DNA from: Clostridium muellerianum | GTDB taxonomy: Bacteria > Bacillota > Clostridia > Clostridiales > Clostridiaceae | DNA: 64,000 bases | Direction: 5' to 3' | Assembly: GCF_012926525.1 (NCBI RefSeq) | Contig: NZ_JABBNI010000016.1 | Span: forward strand, 32,442-96,441 | Shown: one piece after another, positions 17,870 through 26,941 of the stretch | Numbering within the stretch: position 1 is the first letter of the stretch | How the letters are laid out: every line of letters begins with the position of its first letter | Notes under the pieces: model-generated | Told to the model about the DNA's origin: nothing | The model's database searches: none | Seen by the model: the letters and a program-made list of their open reading frames with translations, nothing else | Translations under genes and position numbers: made by a program

Positions 17870-19756
17870 ATGTTAAAAAAGAAAATTAGTATTCTATTAT
17901 CTATCGCTTTAAGTACTTCTATCATGCTTTCACCTGTTGTTACTTTTGCCGCAGCTCCACAAACACAAGTAGTTGCAACATCCCAAGTCACATCAAACTA
18001 TACTCAGAAGGACTTAAATGAACAGGATGTAATGGCATTACTTTGGATGCAAACTTCCGCAGAATATAGGGAGCTTTGTTATCAAGCTTATAATGCTGGA
18101 AAAATGCAGGTAGACGCAGCCCTAAAAAATCATAAAAGCGGAGATAAACCTTTAGCTATAATTACAGACTGCGATGAATCAGTTATAGACAATACCGCTT
18201 ATGATGCAGGTCACACAGGTCATAATACTGCTTATGCCAGCGATAGTTGGGCAAAGTGGGTTGATGCAGCAAAAGCTGATGCCATGCCTGGCTCTAAAGA
18301 ATTTTTACAATACCTTTCCAGCAAAGGTGTAGATGTATTTTATGTTACTAATAGGGATGCAAAACATGGAATGCAAGGTACCATGAAAAACTTAAAAGAT
18401 TTAGGATTCCCTAATGCAGACGAAAAACATCTTCTCCTTCAAACAGATAAAGGTAATAAGCAGGGTAGATTTGATGCTGTTGCCAAAGACTATAATGTAG
18501 TATTTTATATGGGTGATAATGAAAATGATCTACCTATAGGTACTTATGGTGTCAGTCTCGATCAAAGAAATGCTGCTGCTGATAAAAATAAAGATTCCTT
18601 TGGAACAAAATTTATTGCTCTTCCAAATCCATCCTATGGTGACTTTGAATCTGCTGTAGCTTCTGGTTATTGGGGACTTAGTGCGGCTAAAAAAGATGAA
18701 GCTAGAAAAGCTCCTTTTAAAACTTGGAGAGCTGACGGTGCTCCAGCTATAAAAAGTGCTTCAGATTCAAAGACTACTCAAGCTCCAGCTGCTCCAATAA
18801 CAACAACTACTACTACTCAAGATACTTATACTGTTAAACCTGGCGATAATTTATTTAGAATAGGTTTAAAATTCTCTATGGATTTTAAAGCACTAGCTAA
18901 AATCAACAATATTTCCAATGTTAATTTAATCTATGTTGGACAGACAATAAAATTATTACCAAAAACAGTTCAAACAACTACTCAACCACAAACAACTCCT
19001 GCACCTTATTCTCAAAAAGATTTAAATGAACAAAATGTAATGGCCATATTATGGATGCAAACTGCTGCAGAATATAGAGAATTGTGCTATCAAGCTTACA
19101 ATTTAACTAAAATGCAAGTAGATGAAGCTCTTAAAAATCATAAATCAGGTGATAAACCTTTAGCTATAATTACAGACTGCGATGAATCAGTTATAGATAA
19201 CTCTGCTTATGAAGCAGGTCATACAGGCTACAATTCTGCTTATTCTAGTGACAGCTGGGGAAAATGGGTAGATGCAGCAAAAGCTGATGCTATGCCTGGA
19301 GCTAAAGACATGTTGCAATATCTTTCCAGCAAAGGAGTACATGTATTTTATGTTACTAACAGAGACGCTAAAAAAGGATTACAGGGTACTATGAAAAATT
19401 TAAAAGATTTAGGATTCCCTAATGTAGATGAAAAACATGTTCTTCTTCAAACAGATAAAGGCAATAAGCAAGCTAGATTTGACGCTGTTGCAAAAGATTA
19501 TAATGTTGTAGCTTATATGGGTGATAACGAAAATGATTTACCTATAGGCACTTACGGTGTAAGTCTACAGCAGAGAAATGCTACTGCAGACAAAAACAAA
19601 GATTCCTTTGGAACAAAATTTATTGCTCTTCCAAATCCATCTTACGGCGACTTTGAACCAGCTGTTGCCTCTGGCTATTGGGGACTTAGCCCTCAGCAAA
19701 AAGATGCTGCAAGAAAAGCTCTGCTTAGAACTTGGAGAGCAGATGGAAACAACTAA
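17870..19756 (+). CDS. Secreted tandem class C (P4-like, HAD) acid phosphatase with central LysM
   Basis: 628 residues with a cleavable signal peptide (about 1-28). Residues 44-288 and 380-625 are two copies of a HAD-type acid phosphatase. Each copy has the nucleophile motif DCDESVIDN (Asp100 and Asp102 in copy one), VFYVTNRDA, the lysine region LQTDKGNK and the acidic MGDNENDLP. Thr/Pro-rich linkers flank a LysM domain (319-363, YTVKPGDNLFRIG) that should bind peptidoglycan. Both catalytic sites look intact. The halves differ at many synonymous positions, so the duplication is old and real. The likely role is release of phosphate from nucleotides or sugar phosphates at the cell wall. Confidence 0.88.
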   Translation: MLKKKISILLSIALSTSIMLSPVVTFAAAPQTQVVATSQVTSNYTQKDLNEQDVMALLWMQTSAEYRELCYQAYNAGKMQVDAALKNHKSGDKPLAIITDCDESVIDNTAYDAGHTGHNTAYASDSWAKWVDAAKADAMPGSKEFLQYLSSKGVDVFYVTNRDAKHGMQGTMKNLKDLGFPNADEKHLLLQTDKGNKQGRFDAVAKDYNVVFYMGDNENDLPIGTYGVSLDQRNAAADKNKDSFGTKFIALPNPSYGDFESAVASGYWGLSAAKKDEARKAPFKTWRADGAPAIKSASDSKTTQAPAAPITTTTTTQDTYTVKPGDNLFRIGLKFSMDFKALAKINNISNVNLIYVGQTIKLLPKTVQTTTQPQTTPAPYSQKDLNEQNVMAILWMQTAAEYRELCYQAYNLTKMQVDEALKNHKSGDKPLAIITDCDESVIDNSAYEAGHTGYNSAYSSDSWGKWVDAAKADAMPGAKDMLQYLSSKGVHVFYVTNRDAKKGLQGTMKNLKDLGFPNVDEKHVLLQTDKGNKQARFDAVAKDYNVVAYMGDNENDLPIGTYGVSLQQRNATADKNKDSFGTKFIALPNPSYGDFEPAVASGYWGLSPQQKDAARKALLRTWRADGNN

Positions 19757-19773
19757 AGAAATGAGGAATTTTT

Positions 19774-20067
19774 ATGAGTTTTTTAGAAACAAAAAAGTTA
19801 TACAGAATTGAAATAACAGAAATATGCTATTATTATCCGCCTCTATATGGAACAGGTACTGCAATGCCATCCTTTGAATCAGTTGAAAAAAACGGTAATT
19901 GGGGTTCAATCCCTAAAGGTATTACAGGATGGGTAGTTGAAAAATTCGGTAAAAAATATTTTAGACCAGATGAAAATCAAGAAGGAATAGAATTATTTAC
20001 ACCTGCCGATCAGCCAATTGTTTTAGTTCCTTATATCAAAATAGATGGACATTATAAAAAAATATAG
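19774..20067 (+). CDS. Small hypothetical protein (97 aa)
   Basis: The ATG lies 18 bases after the phosphatase stop, with GAGGA upstream, and a terminator follows, so it is probably co-transcribed with the phosphatase. The product has no signal peptide or membrane helix. It is rich in aromatic and glycine residues (YYYPPLYGTGTAMP, GNWGSIPKGITGWVVEKFGKKY). I do not recognise a family. The aromatic/glycine content would fit a compact beta fold. Confidence 0.65.
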   Translation: MSFLETKKLYRIEITEICYYYPPLYGTGTAMPSFESVEKNGNWGSIPKGITGWVVEKFGKKYFRPDENQEGIELFTPADQPIVLVPYIKIDGHYKKI

Positions 20068-20085
20068 AAACTAAGTAGTTATATT

Positions 20086-20124
20086 AAAACCAATTGTAAA
20101 GACATTGTATTTGCAATTGGTTTT
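20086..20124 (+). terminator. Terminator of the phosphatase unit
   Basis: Arms AAAACCAATTG and CAATTGGTTTT form a strong hairpin followed by a T-rich stretch. Confidence 0.8.
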
Positions 20125-20147
20125 AATATTATATGTTTCTAATGGTG

Positions 20148-20170
20148 CTAAAATTAAAAATGATATATAA
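20148..20170 (+). repeat. 23-bp direct repeat, left copy
   Basis: The block from CTAAAATTAAAAATG to ATATATAA is identical at 21105-21127, with GGTGCTA versus GGTACTA just before it. The two copies flank the VCBS-like gene at 20214-20948. Confidence 0.6.
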
Positions 20171-20213
20171 CCCATCATCAAAAATAACCTATAAAACCTG
20201 AAACTTTTCTATA

Positions 20214-20948
20214 TTACATTGATACTACTAACCTAGTTACTAAAGATATGAATTTATCCTTATCCCATTTTAAAATGGATTCTACATAACCTAATGTGTC
20301 TGCATTATAAATTCCTATTATCCTTTGATTCGTTAAAAGTTTAAAAACCTCAGATCCATTTATGCTTAAAGGTGAAAGATTAGAAAGAAACAATACTCCT
20401 GCTGCTGTAGGCTCTTTAAGAGTTCCATCTTTATTATAGAGCTTGGATAAATACTCCTCATCTCTTATGGATTTAAGATCTATTATACCTTTCAAATCTT
20501 TATTTTCTGATTTTACACTTACTCTATAAAAATTTTCATATACAGCGTTATATACATTTTCAATACTAAATTTATCATAATCAAAAACAAGTTCTGCTAC
20601 ATTTCTTTTGAAAGAATAAATATAATTAAAATAATATCCTCCACTGCCTCCTGAAGCTATAGATAAAAATACATATGGTATGCTACTTTTTTCATCAAAC
20701 CTTCCTATAAATAAGTTAGGCTCATAACCTGAATTTTCTTTTGGCTTTACTTTTATATTTAATCCTGTTTTTTCATTTTTTACAGTAAGCGTTATATCTT
20801 CTATAAAACCATTTTCTCCATAAGGTTTCTTTCCTGTAATTATTAAAGTTTCAATATAACCATCATTATTCACATCTGCAAATTTTTTATCTATAATGTA
20901 TACTTTATCTTTATTTTGTATCAAATTTTCAGGAAATCTAAAAAACAT
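20214..20948 (-). CDS. VCBS/FG-GAP-like hypothetical protein
   Basis: 244 residues without an obvious signal peptide. DVNNDGYIETLIITG resembles the Ca-binding loop of VCBS/FG-GAP repeats, and ASGGSGGYYFNYIYSF is a second glycine-rich block. Similar clostridial and bacillar proteins are annotated as VCBS repeat-containing proteins of unknown role, some linked to spores. It is a lone gene flanked by a 23-bp direct repeat. Confidence 0.6.
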   Translation of the reverse strand: MFFRFPENLIQNKDKVYIIDKKFADVNNDGYIETLIITGKKPYGENGFIEDITLTVKNEKTGLNIKVKPKENSGYEPNLFIGRFDEKSSIPYVFLSIASGGSGGYYFNYIYSFKRNVAELVFDYDKFSIENVYNAVYENFYRVSVKSENKDLKGIIDLKSIRDEEYLSKLYNKDGTLKEPTAAGVLFLSNLSPLSINGSEVFKLLTNQRIIGIYNADTLGYVESILKWDKDKFISLVTRLVVSM

Positions 20949-21104
20949 ATATTAAGCTCCGTAATTATTAATTTAATATTATTTTATTAATAATTTAATC
21001 TGTTGTGCTTGTTAAATTTCAAAGTCATTAAAAAATCTATAACACCTTGTAGTAATTATTTATTTAATTTTAAAATTCCTATATACTATTAATTCTATAT
21101 GGTA

Positions 21105-21127
21105 CTAAAATTAAAAATGATATATAA
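21105..21127 (+). repeat. 23-bp direct repeat, right copy
   Basis: Identical to 20148-20170. Here it lies in the MerR gene promoter region: TTAAAA and TATAAT-like elements fall inside or beside it, so it may be part of a promoter that was partly duplicated. Confidence 0.55.
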
Positions 21128-21163
21128 TTTGTACTATATATTTTTGAAATGGAGTGAAAAAGC

Positions 21164-21994
21164 ATGTTCAAAATTGGAGAGTTCTCAAAACTCACTCAAG
21201 TATCTGTAAGAATGCTGCGTTATTACGATGAAACTGGCCTTTTGAAGCCTGCTGAAGTAAACAAATACACTGGATACCGACTGTATTGTTCAAAACAAAT
21301 ACCAACCTTAAATAAAATATTATTTTTAAGAGATACTGGTTTTACTGTTTTGGAAATTGACAATGCACTTAAACACTGGGATGCTAATTATATTAAAGAA
21401 CAATTAAAAATAAAAGAAAAGGAAACTAAAGAAAATATAAACTTAGAAAATCAAAAATTGACAAAAATACGTACTGCAATGAGTGATATAAATAAAAAGC
21501 AAATAGCAATTCACTGCAATGTAACATTAAAATCGATCTCCAGTTATGATGTTCTTTCTTTAAGGAAAATCATTCCGAATTACTTTTGCGAAGGAGACCT
21601 ATGGAAGGAATTATGTGATTACATAAAAGTGGAAAAACTAAACATTTCAGAAGATAACTACAGCTTTGCCATTTACCATGATACGGAATTTAAAGATAAA
21701 AATGTGGATGTAGAAGTGTGCATTATAACAAATCAAAAAGGACTAAATAAAGGTAACTTTATCTTTCACCAAACAGAGCCTTTAGAAAAAGCAGCTTGCT
21801 CAATGGTTTATGGCCCTTATGAAAATATATCACCCGCTTATAAGTCTTTTGTACATTGGCTCGAAGAAAATAATCAATACGAAATCACAGGAATTAGCCG
21901 ACAAGTATGTCATAAGGGTCCTTGGAATGAAACTGATCCTAGCAAATACCTTACTGAAATACAAATTCCTGTTAAACTAAAAGAAAAATTCTAA
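21164..21994 (+). CDS. MerR-family regulator with GyrI-like effector domain
   Basis: 276 residues. The N-terminal winged helix KIGEFSKLTQVSVRMLRYYDE is followed by a coiled-coil dimer helix (about 85-115). The C-terminal 150 residues resemble the GyrI-like/BmrR drug-binding domain (CSMVYGPYENISPAYKSF). Such proteins activate promoters with an over-long 19-base spacer upon binding lipophilic drugs. Exactly such a promoter lies between this gene and the next one, making the TrmO-UvrA-like fusion the probable target. Confidence 0.9.
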   Translation: MFKIGEFSKLTQVSVRMLRYYDETGLLKPAEVNKYTGYRLYCSKQIPTLNKILFLRDTGFTVLEIDNALKHWDANYIKEQLKIKEKETKENINLENQKLTKIRTAMSDINKKQIAIHCNVTLKSISSYDVLSLRKIIPNYFCEGDLWKELCDYIKVEKLNISEDNYSFAIYHDTEFKDKNVDVEVCIITNQKGLNKGNFIFHQTEPLEKAACSMVYGPYENISPAYKSFVHWLEENNQYEITGISRQVCHKGPWNETDPSKYLTEIQIPVKLKEKF

Positions 21995-22004
21995 CCTTTT
22001 TATA

Positions 22005-22035
22005 TTGACTCTCACACCGTGGTAGGTATTATTAT
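22005..22035 (+). promoter_or_regulatory. MerR-type promoter with 19-base spacer
   Basis: TTGACT (22005-22010) and TATTAT (22030-22035) are separated by 19 bases. The spacer contains CTCACACCGTGGTAGG with a short central dyad. This over-spaced arrangement is the hallmark of MerR-activated promoters, and it lies directly between the MerR gene and the fusion gene. Confidence 0.7.
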
Positions 22036-22070
22036 TAATTCCAACGACATAAAAAAAGAGGTGTATTTAT

Positions 22071-25000
22071 ATGAATAATAAAAATTACTATAATTTATTT
22101 CCTATTGGCAAGATAACAAAGCAAATTGATAAAAATGTAATATCAATTTATAAAAATTATTCAGATGGACTTAAATTTTTATCCTTATTCAGTCATGCAA
22201 TAATTTTTTATTCTAAAATCAGAAAACCTAATGTACCCTTTTCCAATAAAATTATAAAAATAACTAATGTAGATGAAAAGTCTGGTTTAATCCTTTTTTA
22301 CGATAATCCTTGTTTTTCTGAAGGTGATTTTATTTATGATATTAAGCCTTACTTTCCCTGTGAAGACAGGGTAAAAGACTGCTCTATACCAAAAGATTTT
22401 ACCAAGCTTGAAAATGAAAAACTCCAAAGTAACCTAACAAGCGAAGAACCTTCAATTCTATCTAACAAAATTCAATCTATAGGAAGTATTAAGAAGCTAC
22501 AAGGTGAGTTTATTATACAATTATTTGATGACAACTCACTTTTTGAAAAATTTGAAGGCTATTCTCATATAAAAATTTTTTGGTGGTTTAATAATTTTGA
22601 TAAGGATAAGTACCGTAGAATAACACAGTGTCAGCCTCCTTATGAAAACGCTCCTAAAACTGGCGTATTTGCTTCCCGCTCTCCAGTTAGACCTAATCCC
22701 ATTGCACTTACTACTGCAAAAATTATTGATTTTAATAAAAGCCTAAGACAAATTAAAGTAAGTACTCTGGATTGTTTTGACAATACACCTGTAATTGATA
22801 TTTCACCTTACATACCATCAAATGATCGTATTTTAGATTGTAGGGTTCCAGACTGGCTTTCTCATTGGCCAAAATGGTTAGATGATTCAACTTTAGATTT
22901 TTCTCAAAGTAAAGTTGAATTGAAAATACCCCCTATTTTTAATTACATATATAAATATTCAAAATCAAATAATAAAACTACAGATTTTTTTAAAGAAGAT
23001 AAAAATAATAAAATTAAGCAAAGTAATAAAATTATTATAAAAGGTGCAAGACAAAATAATTTAAAAAATATAGATGTGACCATTCCATATAATAAAATAA
23101 CTGTAATTACTGGAGTAAGTGGCAGTGGTAAATCCAGCCTCGCCTTTGATACTATTTTTGCTGAAAGCCAAAGAAGATTTATGGATAGCCTTTCTACCTC
23201 CAAACGATCACTTTATGAACAAATGGAAAAACCTGATTTTGATAAAATCTCTGGTCTGCCACCTGCAATTTCAATATCACAAAAAAACATTGCACGAAAC
23301 CCACGTTCTACAGTAGGAACCATTACAGACATACATGACTGCTTACGTACACTATTTTCAATTATTGGTGTACGACACTGTCCAAATTGTGGAAATGCAA
23401 TAATCCCTTTAAATACAGATGAAATTATCCAAACACTCCTTAAGCTTGTTCCAGGCACCTTAATAAAAATAGAACCCTTTAAAGCTAATACTCCTTGTTA
23501 TGAATACTTATTACCTGAAAACAATAATTCAAATGATCTTTTATCAAACTACATAAAAGAAAGCTTAAAAGTAGGTAAAGGTGCAATTTATGTAACAATT
23601 AATAACAAAGATAAAATTTTATTTCAAACAACGCAAATGTGCTATCATTGTGATCATATACTATTTGAATTAACTCCATCTACCTTCAGCTTTAATAATG
23701 TCGAAAGCATGTGTCCTGTTTGCAATGGACTAGGTATCAAAATGGAGGTATCCCCCAATTTAATTATATGTAATCCCAATTTATCAATACTTGATGGTGC
23801 TTCAAATTGGTGGGGAACTTTAAGAAAGTTTAGAGACAATCCAAACGCAAACTGGATGAAAGGAGAAATACTAGCACTAGCAGAAGATATGAATGTTGAT
23901 TTAGAAAATCCCTGGATTGAGCTTCCAAAAGATTTTAAATACCAAACCCTTTGGGGATCTAATGGAAGAAAAGTCACTTTTACCTACGAAAATAAAAATG
24001 GAAGAACCGGACATATTACAAGACCAGTAGAAGGTGCTTGTAATTGTATTAAACGTATTGTTTCTTCTAATAACGGTGAAGCTTCAAAAAAAATTGCAAA
24101 GGAATTTATGGAACAGTCCACTTGTGATTACTGTCATGGTGAACGTCTTGCAAAAGAAGGGAGAATGGTAGATATTGCAGGCACTCGTTTTCCTGAAGCT
24201 GCATCAATGACAATAACTGCATTAAAAGAATGGTTAGAAATTCTTCCATGCAAATTATCAGATTTCCAATTATCTACATCATCTTCTATAATAAAAGAGC
24301 TCCATAGAAAACTATGTAATTATATTAAGATTGGTGTTTCCTATCTTAACTTAAATCGTTCTGTTACAACACTATCTGGTGGAGAATTACAAAGATTAAA
24401 GCTTATAAAGCAGTTAGAAAGTGGCATTAGCAACATACTTTATGTATTAGATGAACCTTCTACCGGACTTCACATAAAAGATCAAAAAAAACTCATAGAA
24501 ATTATAAAAGAGCTTAGAGATTATGGTAACACAATAATTATTGTTGAACATAATGCCAATCTTATATCTATGGCAGATTATATTATAGATGTTGGCCCCC
24601 ACGCTGGTACCTTTGGTGGTCAAATAGTAGCGCAAGATACTCCATTAAAAATTATGGAAAATGTTAATTCAGAAACAGGTAAATATCTTTCAGGCAAAAA
24701 ACGTGTATATATAGAAAAATCACACATATCAGATGAATGTAATTATGTTAAATTAACTGGTGCTAACTGCAATAATCTTAAAAATATCCATATTGCTTTT
24801 CCTACTGGCTCAATTACCTGCATAACAGGGGTCAGCGGTTCAGGAAAAAGCAGCCTTATTTCAAAGTGTTTATATCCTGCCATAGAAAACCGAATTCATG
24901 GAAAAAAAGATGTAAGCAGATATTGCCGCAGCCTAAGTGGTGATGAGTATTTTGATAAAATTATATATGCAAGTCAAAATGCTATTGGCCGTACTCCACG

Positions 25001-25733
25001 TTCAACTCCTGCCACTTATACTGGAATAATGGATGAAATAAGAAACATATTTGCATCTATAAAAATATCAAAAGAAAAAGGCTATAAATCAAATAATTTC
25101 AGTTTTAATAGTAAAGAAGGTCAATGTGATACCTGCCATGGTGAAGGTAACATATGTACCCCTGTATCATTTATGGCAGATATATGGTCCAAATGTCCTG
25201 TTTGTGAAGGTAAAAGATATAAAAAAAATATTCTGGAAGTGAAATATAAAGATAAAAATATTTACGATGTTCTTGAAATGAATGTAAATGAAGCTTTGAA
25301 CTTTTTTATAGATCAGCCTAAGTTAGTACACATTTTAAACATTATGTCTGAAGTTGGGCTTGGATATTTAAAATTAGGACAAAATGCAGCTACCTTGTCT
25401 GGAGGAGAAGCTCAAAGAATAAAACTAGCTAAAGAACTCAGTACAAATTCAACTGGAAAGACACTTTATATACTTGATGAACCTACCACTGGACTGCACT
25501 TTTCTGATACTCAAAATCTTTTGATATTACTTGAAAAGATGAGGAATTCAGGAAATACAATATTAATCATTGAACACAACTTAGATATAATTAAAAATTC
25601 TGATTGGATAATAGATCTAGGACCAGAAGGTGGACTTAACGGCGGTTATGTTATTGCTCAAGGTACCACCCAGCAAGTATCAAAAGTAAAAGAAAGTTAT
25701 ACAGGTAATTTGCTTAGTCATTGTAATCTATAA
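22071..25733 (+). CDS. TrmO-like/UvrA-like fusion protein
   Basis: 1220 residues in one uninterrupted frame. Residues 1-105 look like a degenerate TsaA/TrmO domain. Residues about 140-275 are a fuller copy with VFASRSPVRPNPIAL (about 200), the signature of TrmO, which N6-methylates t6A37 of tRNA using SAM. Residues 322-1220 are UvrA-like: P-loops GVSGSGKSS near 349 and 920, signatures LSGGELQRLKL (about 767) and LSGGEAQRIKLAKEL (about 1109), and zinc-finger cysteines CPNCG, CYHCD, CPVCNG, CDTCHGEG and CPVCEG. It resembles the UvrA2/drug-resistance class rather than housekeeping UvrA. A MerR gene and MerR-type promoter precede it, so a drug-induced protective role is likely. How methyltransferase and ABC-ATPase parts cooperate is unknown. 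Confidence 0.85.
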   Translation: MNNKNYYNLFPIGKITKQIDKNVISIYKNYSDGLKFLSLFSHAIIFYSKIRKPNVPFSNKIIKITNVDEKSGLILFYDNPCFSEGDFIYDIKPYFPCEDRVKDCSIPKDFTKLENEKLQSNLTSEEPSILSNKIQSIGSIKKLQGEFIIQLFDDNSLFEKFEGYSHIKIFWWFNNFDKDKYRRITQCQPPYENAPKTGVFASRSPVRPNPIALTTAKIIDFNKSLRQIKVSTLDCFDNTPVIDISPYIPSNDRILDCRVPDWLSHWPKWLDDSTLDFSQSKVELKIPPIFNYIYKYSKSNNKTTDFFKEDKNNKIKQSNKIIIKGARQNNLKNIDVTIPYNKITVITGVSGSGKSSLAFDTIFAESQRRFMDSLSTSKRSLYEQMEKPDFDKISGLPPAISISQKNIARNPRSTVGTITDIHDCLRTLFSIIGVRHCPNCGNAIIPLNTDEIIQTLLKLVPGTLIKIEPFKANTPCYEYLLPENNNSNDLLSNYIKESLKVGKGAIYVTINNKDKILFQTTQMCYHCDHILFELTPSTFSFNNVESMCPVCNGLGIKMEVSPNLIICNPNLSILDGASNWWGTLRKFRDNPNANWMKGEILALAEDMNVDLENPWIELPKDFKYQTLWGSNGRKVTFTYENKNGRTGHITRPVEGACNCIKRIVSSNNGEASKKIAKEFMEQSTCDYCHGERLAKEGRMVDIAGTRFPEAASMTITALKEWLEILPCKLSDFQLSTSSSIIKELHRKLCNYIKIGVSYLNLNRSVTTLSGGELQRLKLIKQLESGISNILYVLDEPSTGLHIKDQKKLIEIIKELRDYGNTIIIVEHNANLISMADYIIDVGPHAGTFGGQIVAQDTPLKIMENVNSETGKYLSGKKRVYIEKSHISDECNYVKLTGANCNNLKNIHIAFPTGSITCITGVSGSGKSSLISKCLYPAIENRIHGKKDVSRYCRSLSGDEYFDKIIYASQNAIGRTPRSTPATYTGIMDEIRNIFASIKISKEKGYKSNNFSFNSKEGQCDTCHGEGNICTPVSFMADIWSKCPVCEGKRYKKNILEVKYKDKNIYDVLEMNVNEALNFFIDQPKLVHILNIMSEVGLGYLKLGQNAATLSGGEAQRIKLAKELSTNSTGKTLYILDEPTTGLHFSDTQNLLILLEKMRNSGNTILIIEHNLDIIKNSDWIIDLGPEGGLNGGYVIAQGTTQQVSKVKESYTGNLLSHCNL

Positions 25734-25760
25734 TAATAATTTTCCCTCAATAAATCTTCA

Positions 25761-25796
25761 AAACCCTGTTTAGTGCAATACCAAACAAGGCTTTAT
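25761..25796 (+). terminator. Terminator of the fusion gene
   Basis: CCTGTTT and AAACAAGG arms with one bulge lie shortly after the stop and are followed by CTTTAT. It is a moderate hairpin. Confidence 0.5.
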
Positions 25797-25829
25797 ACTG
25801 TGAAGCAAAAATATACTGCTGCTCCACTT

Positions 25830-25898
25830 AGGAATATAAAAGAAAATACCTAGTCAAAGATGTTAGTATATTGACTAGGTATTTTTTCTAATGTGCCT
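25830..25898 (-). repeat. 69-bp internally deleted copy of the palindromic repeat, terminator-like
   Basis: It keeps both ends of the family (AGGAATAT...ATGTGCCT) and the A-rich arms, and shares AGTCAAAGATGTTAGTATAT with copy 2, but lacks the central ~90 bases. It now forms a hairpin AAATACCTAGTCAA/TTGACTAGGTATTT with T runs, between the convergent fusion gene and the EutS gene, and probably acts as a bidirectional terminator. Confidence 0.65.
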
Positions 25899-25923
25899 TA
25901 GCTACATTCTGATTATTTTCTTT

Positions 25924-26355
25924 TTATCGTTCTGTAACTGAACAAGTCTTATATTTCAGATCTTCACGAAAATATTTTACAATTTCATCAACAGATGTCC
26001 TGACTTCCGTTCGTGAACCAGTCAAAATTAACGTACCACTAAAACGATCCAAAAATCCAATAAAAACATCTGCACTTTTTACAGCAATATCAGCAGCAAT
26101 TACTGTAGACTCCGGTGGAGTAATATTTATAATGCCAATAGATGAACCTGTAAAATCCTTTCCAGCATTAGTACCAATATCCAAACCTAAATTTTTATAA
26201 ACAGATTTATCCGAAACACCGATAATATGCGCTAAAGTAATCTCTTTACCAGCTACAGCTATCTGAACAATACGTGTTTTTCCATTCTTTGCATATTTGT
26301 ATGCCTTTGAAAAAACCTTCTGCATTGCTGCCTGTCCTGTTAATTTCTCTGTCAT
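25924..26355 (-). CDS. eutS: EutS/PduU-like microcompartment shell protein, copy 1
   Basis: 143 residues. The core GKEITLAHIIG, IGIINITPPESTVIAADIA and FLDRFSGTLILTG is diagnostic of the circularly permuted BMC shell proteins EutS/PduU. The N-terminus is about 25 residues longer than in the second copy and carries ATGQAAMQKVF-type helix residues, possibly a cargo- or shell-targeting peptide. GAGGGTG precedes the ATG. It is third of a EutS-EutP-EutS trio with no enzymes nearby. Confidence 0.9.
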   Translation of the reverse strand: MTEKLTGQAAMQKVFSKAYKYAKNGKTRIVQIAVAGKEITLAHIIGVSDKSVYKNLGLDIGTNAGKDFTGSSIGIINITPPESTVIAADIAVKSADVFIGFLDRFSGTLILTGSRTEVRTSVDEIVKYFREDLKYKTCSVTER

Positions 26356-26451
26356 TTTATTACACCCTCATTTTACAGAATTATAATCATCTAAAAATTC
26401 TCATTTTTATTTATATAAATTTTCATAGCAAAAACTATATAATTATAACTA

Positions 26452-26937
26452 TCATCTAAAGCTTATTTTTTGAGCCTCCATGATTTCCTCTAAGGATAGT
26501 ATTTTCTTTGGCTCATTTAAATATTGTTTAAGTTCTTCTATTCCCTTACCAGATATACTGCTAACTGGGAAAATCCTTTCGCATCCAGCTTCTTCTAACC
26601 ATTGACGTACCATAGGTACATTGCCATCTTCACAATCAATTTTCGTAATAATACCAATTAGTGGACGATTACAAGCAGCTGGAATACCAGGAGGAAATAA
26701 ATTAAAAGGTTCATTAGCACCACATAGTAATCCAATGACATCTGCCTCATATGAAAAGCAGGAAAGTGCTTGTAGTGTCAAATTCTTGCTTTCCACATAC
26801 TCACCTGGTGTATCAATAGTAATATCCCAATGATTTACATACTGAGTCTTATGATATTTAACTGGCTCACCTTTTAAAGCTTGTGTAAGTGATGTTTTAC
26901 CAGCTTCACTTCTTCCACATAAAAACAATTTTTTCAT
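26452..26937 (-). CDS. eutP: EutP/PduV-like small GTPase
   Basis: 161 residues from the ATG at 26937 (AAAGGTGAT upstream); an apparent 10-residue extension lacks a ribosome site. G1 is GRSEAGKTSL, G3 DTPGEY and G4 TKID. EutP/PduV proteins accompany microcompartment operons; PduV has been linked to compartment positioning. Its ATG is four bases after the stop of the second EutS gene, so the genes are coupled. Confidence 0.9.
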   Translation of the reverse strand: MKKLFLCGRSEAGKTSLTQALKGEPVKYHKTQYVNHWDITIDTPGEYVESKNLTLQALSCFSYEADVIGLLCGANEPFNLFPPGIPAACNRPLIGIITKIDCEDGNVPMVRQWLEEAGCERIFPVSSISGKGIEELKQYLNEPKKILSLEEIMEAQKISFR

Positions 26938-26941
26938 AATA

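Noticed and set aside
17870..19756. Tandem phosphatase as assembly duplication
   Set aside because: The two halves differ at many synonymous and some non-synonymous positions, so the repeat is genuine.
22071..25733. TrmO-UvrA fusion as sequencing read-through
   Set aside because: The linker contains no broken stop or start signals, the frame stays coding-like through the junction, and a single MerR-type promoter and ribosome site serve the whole.
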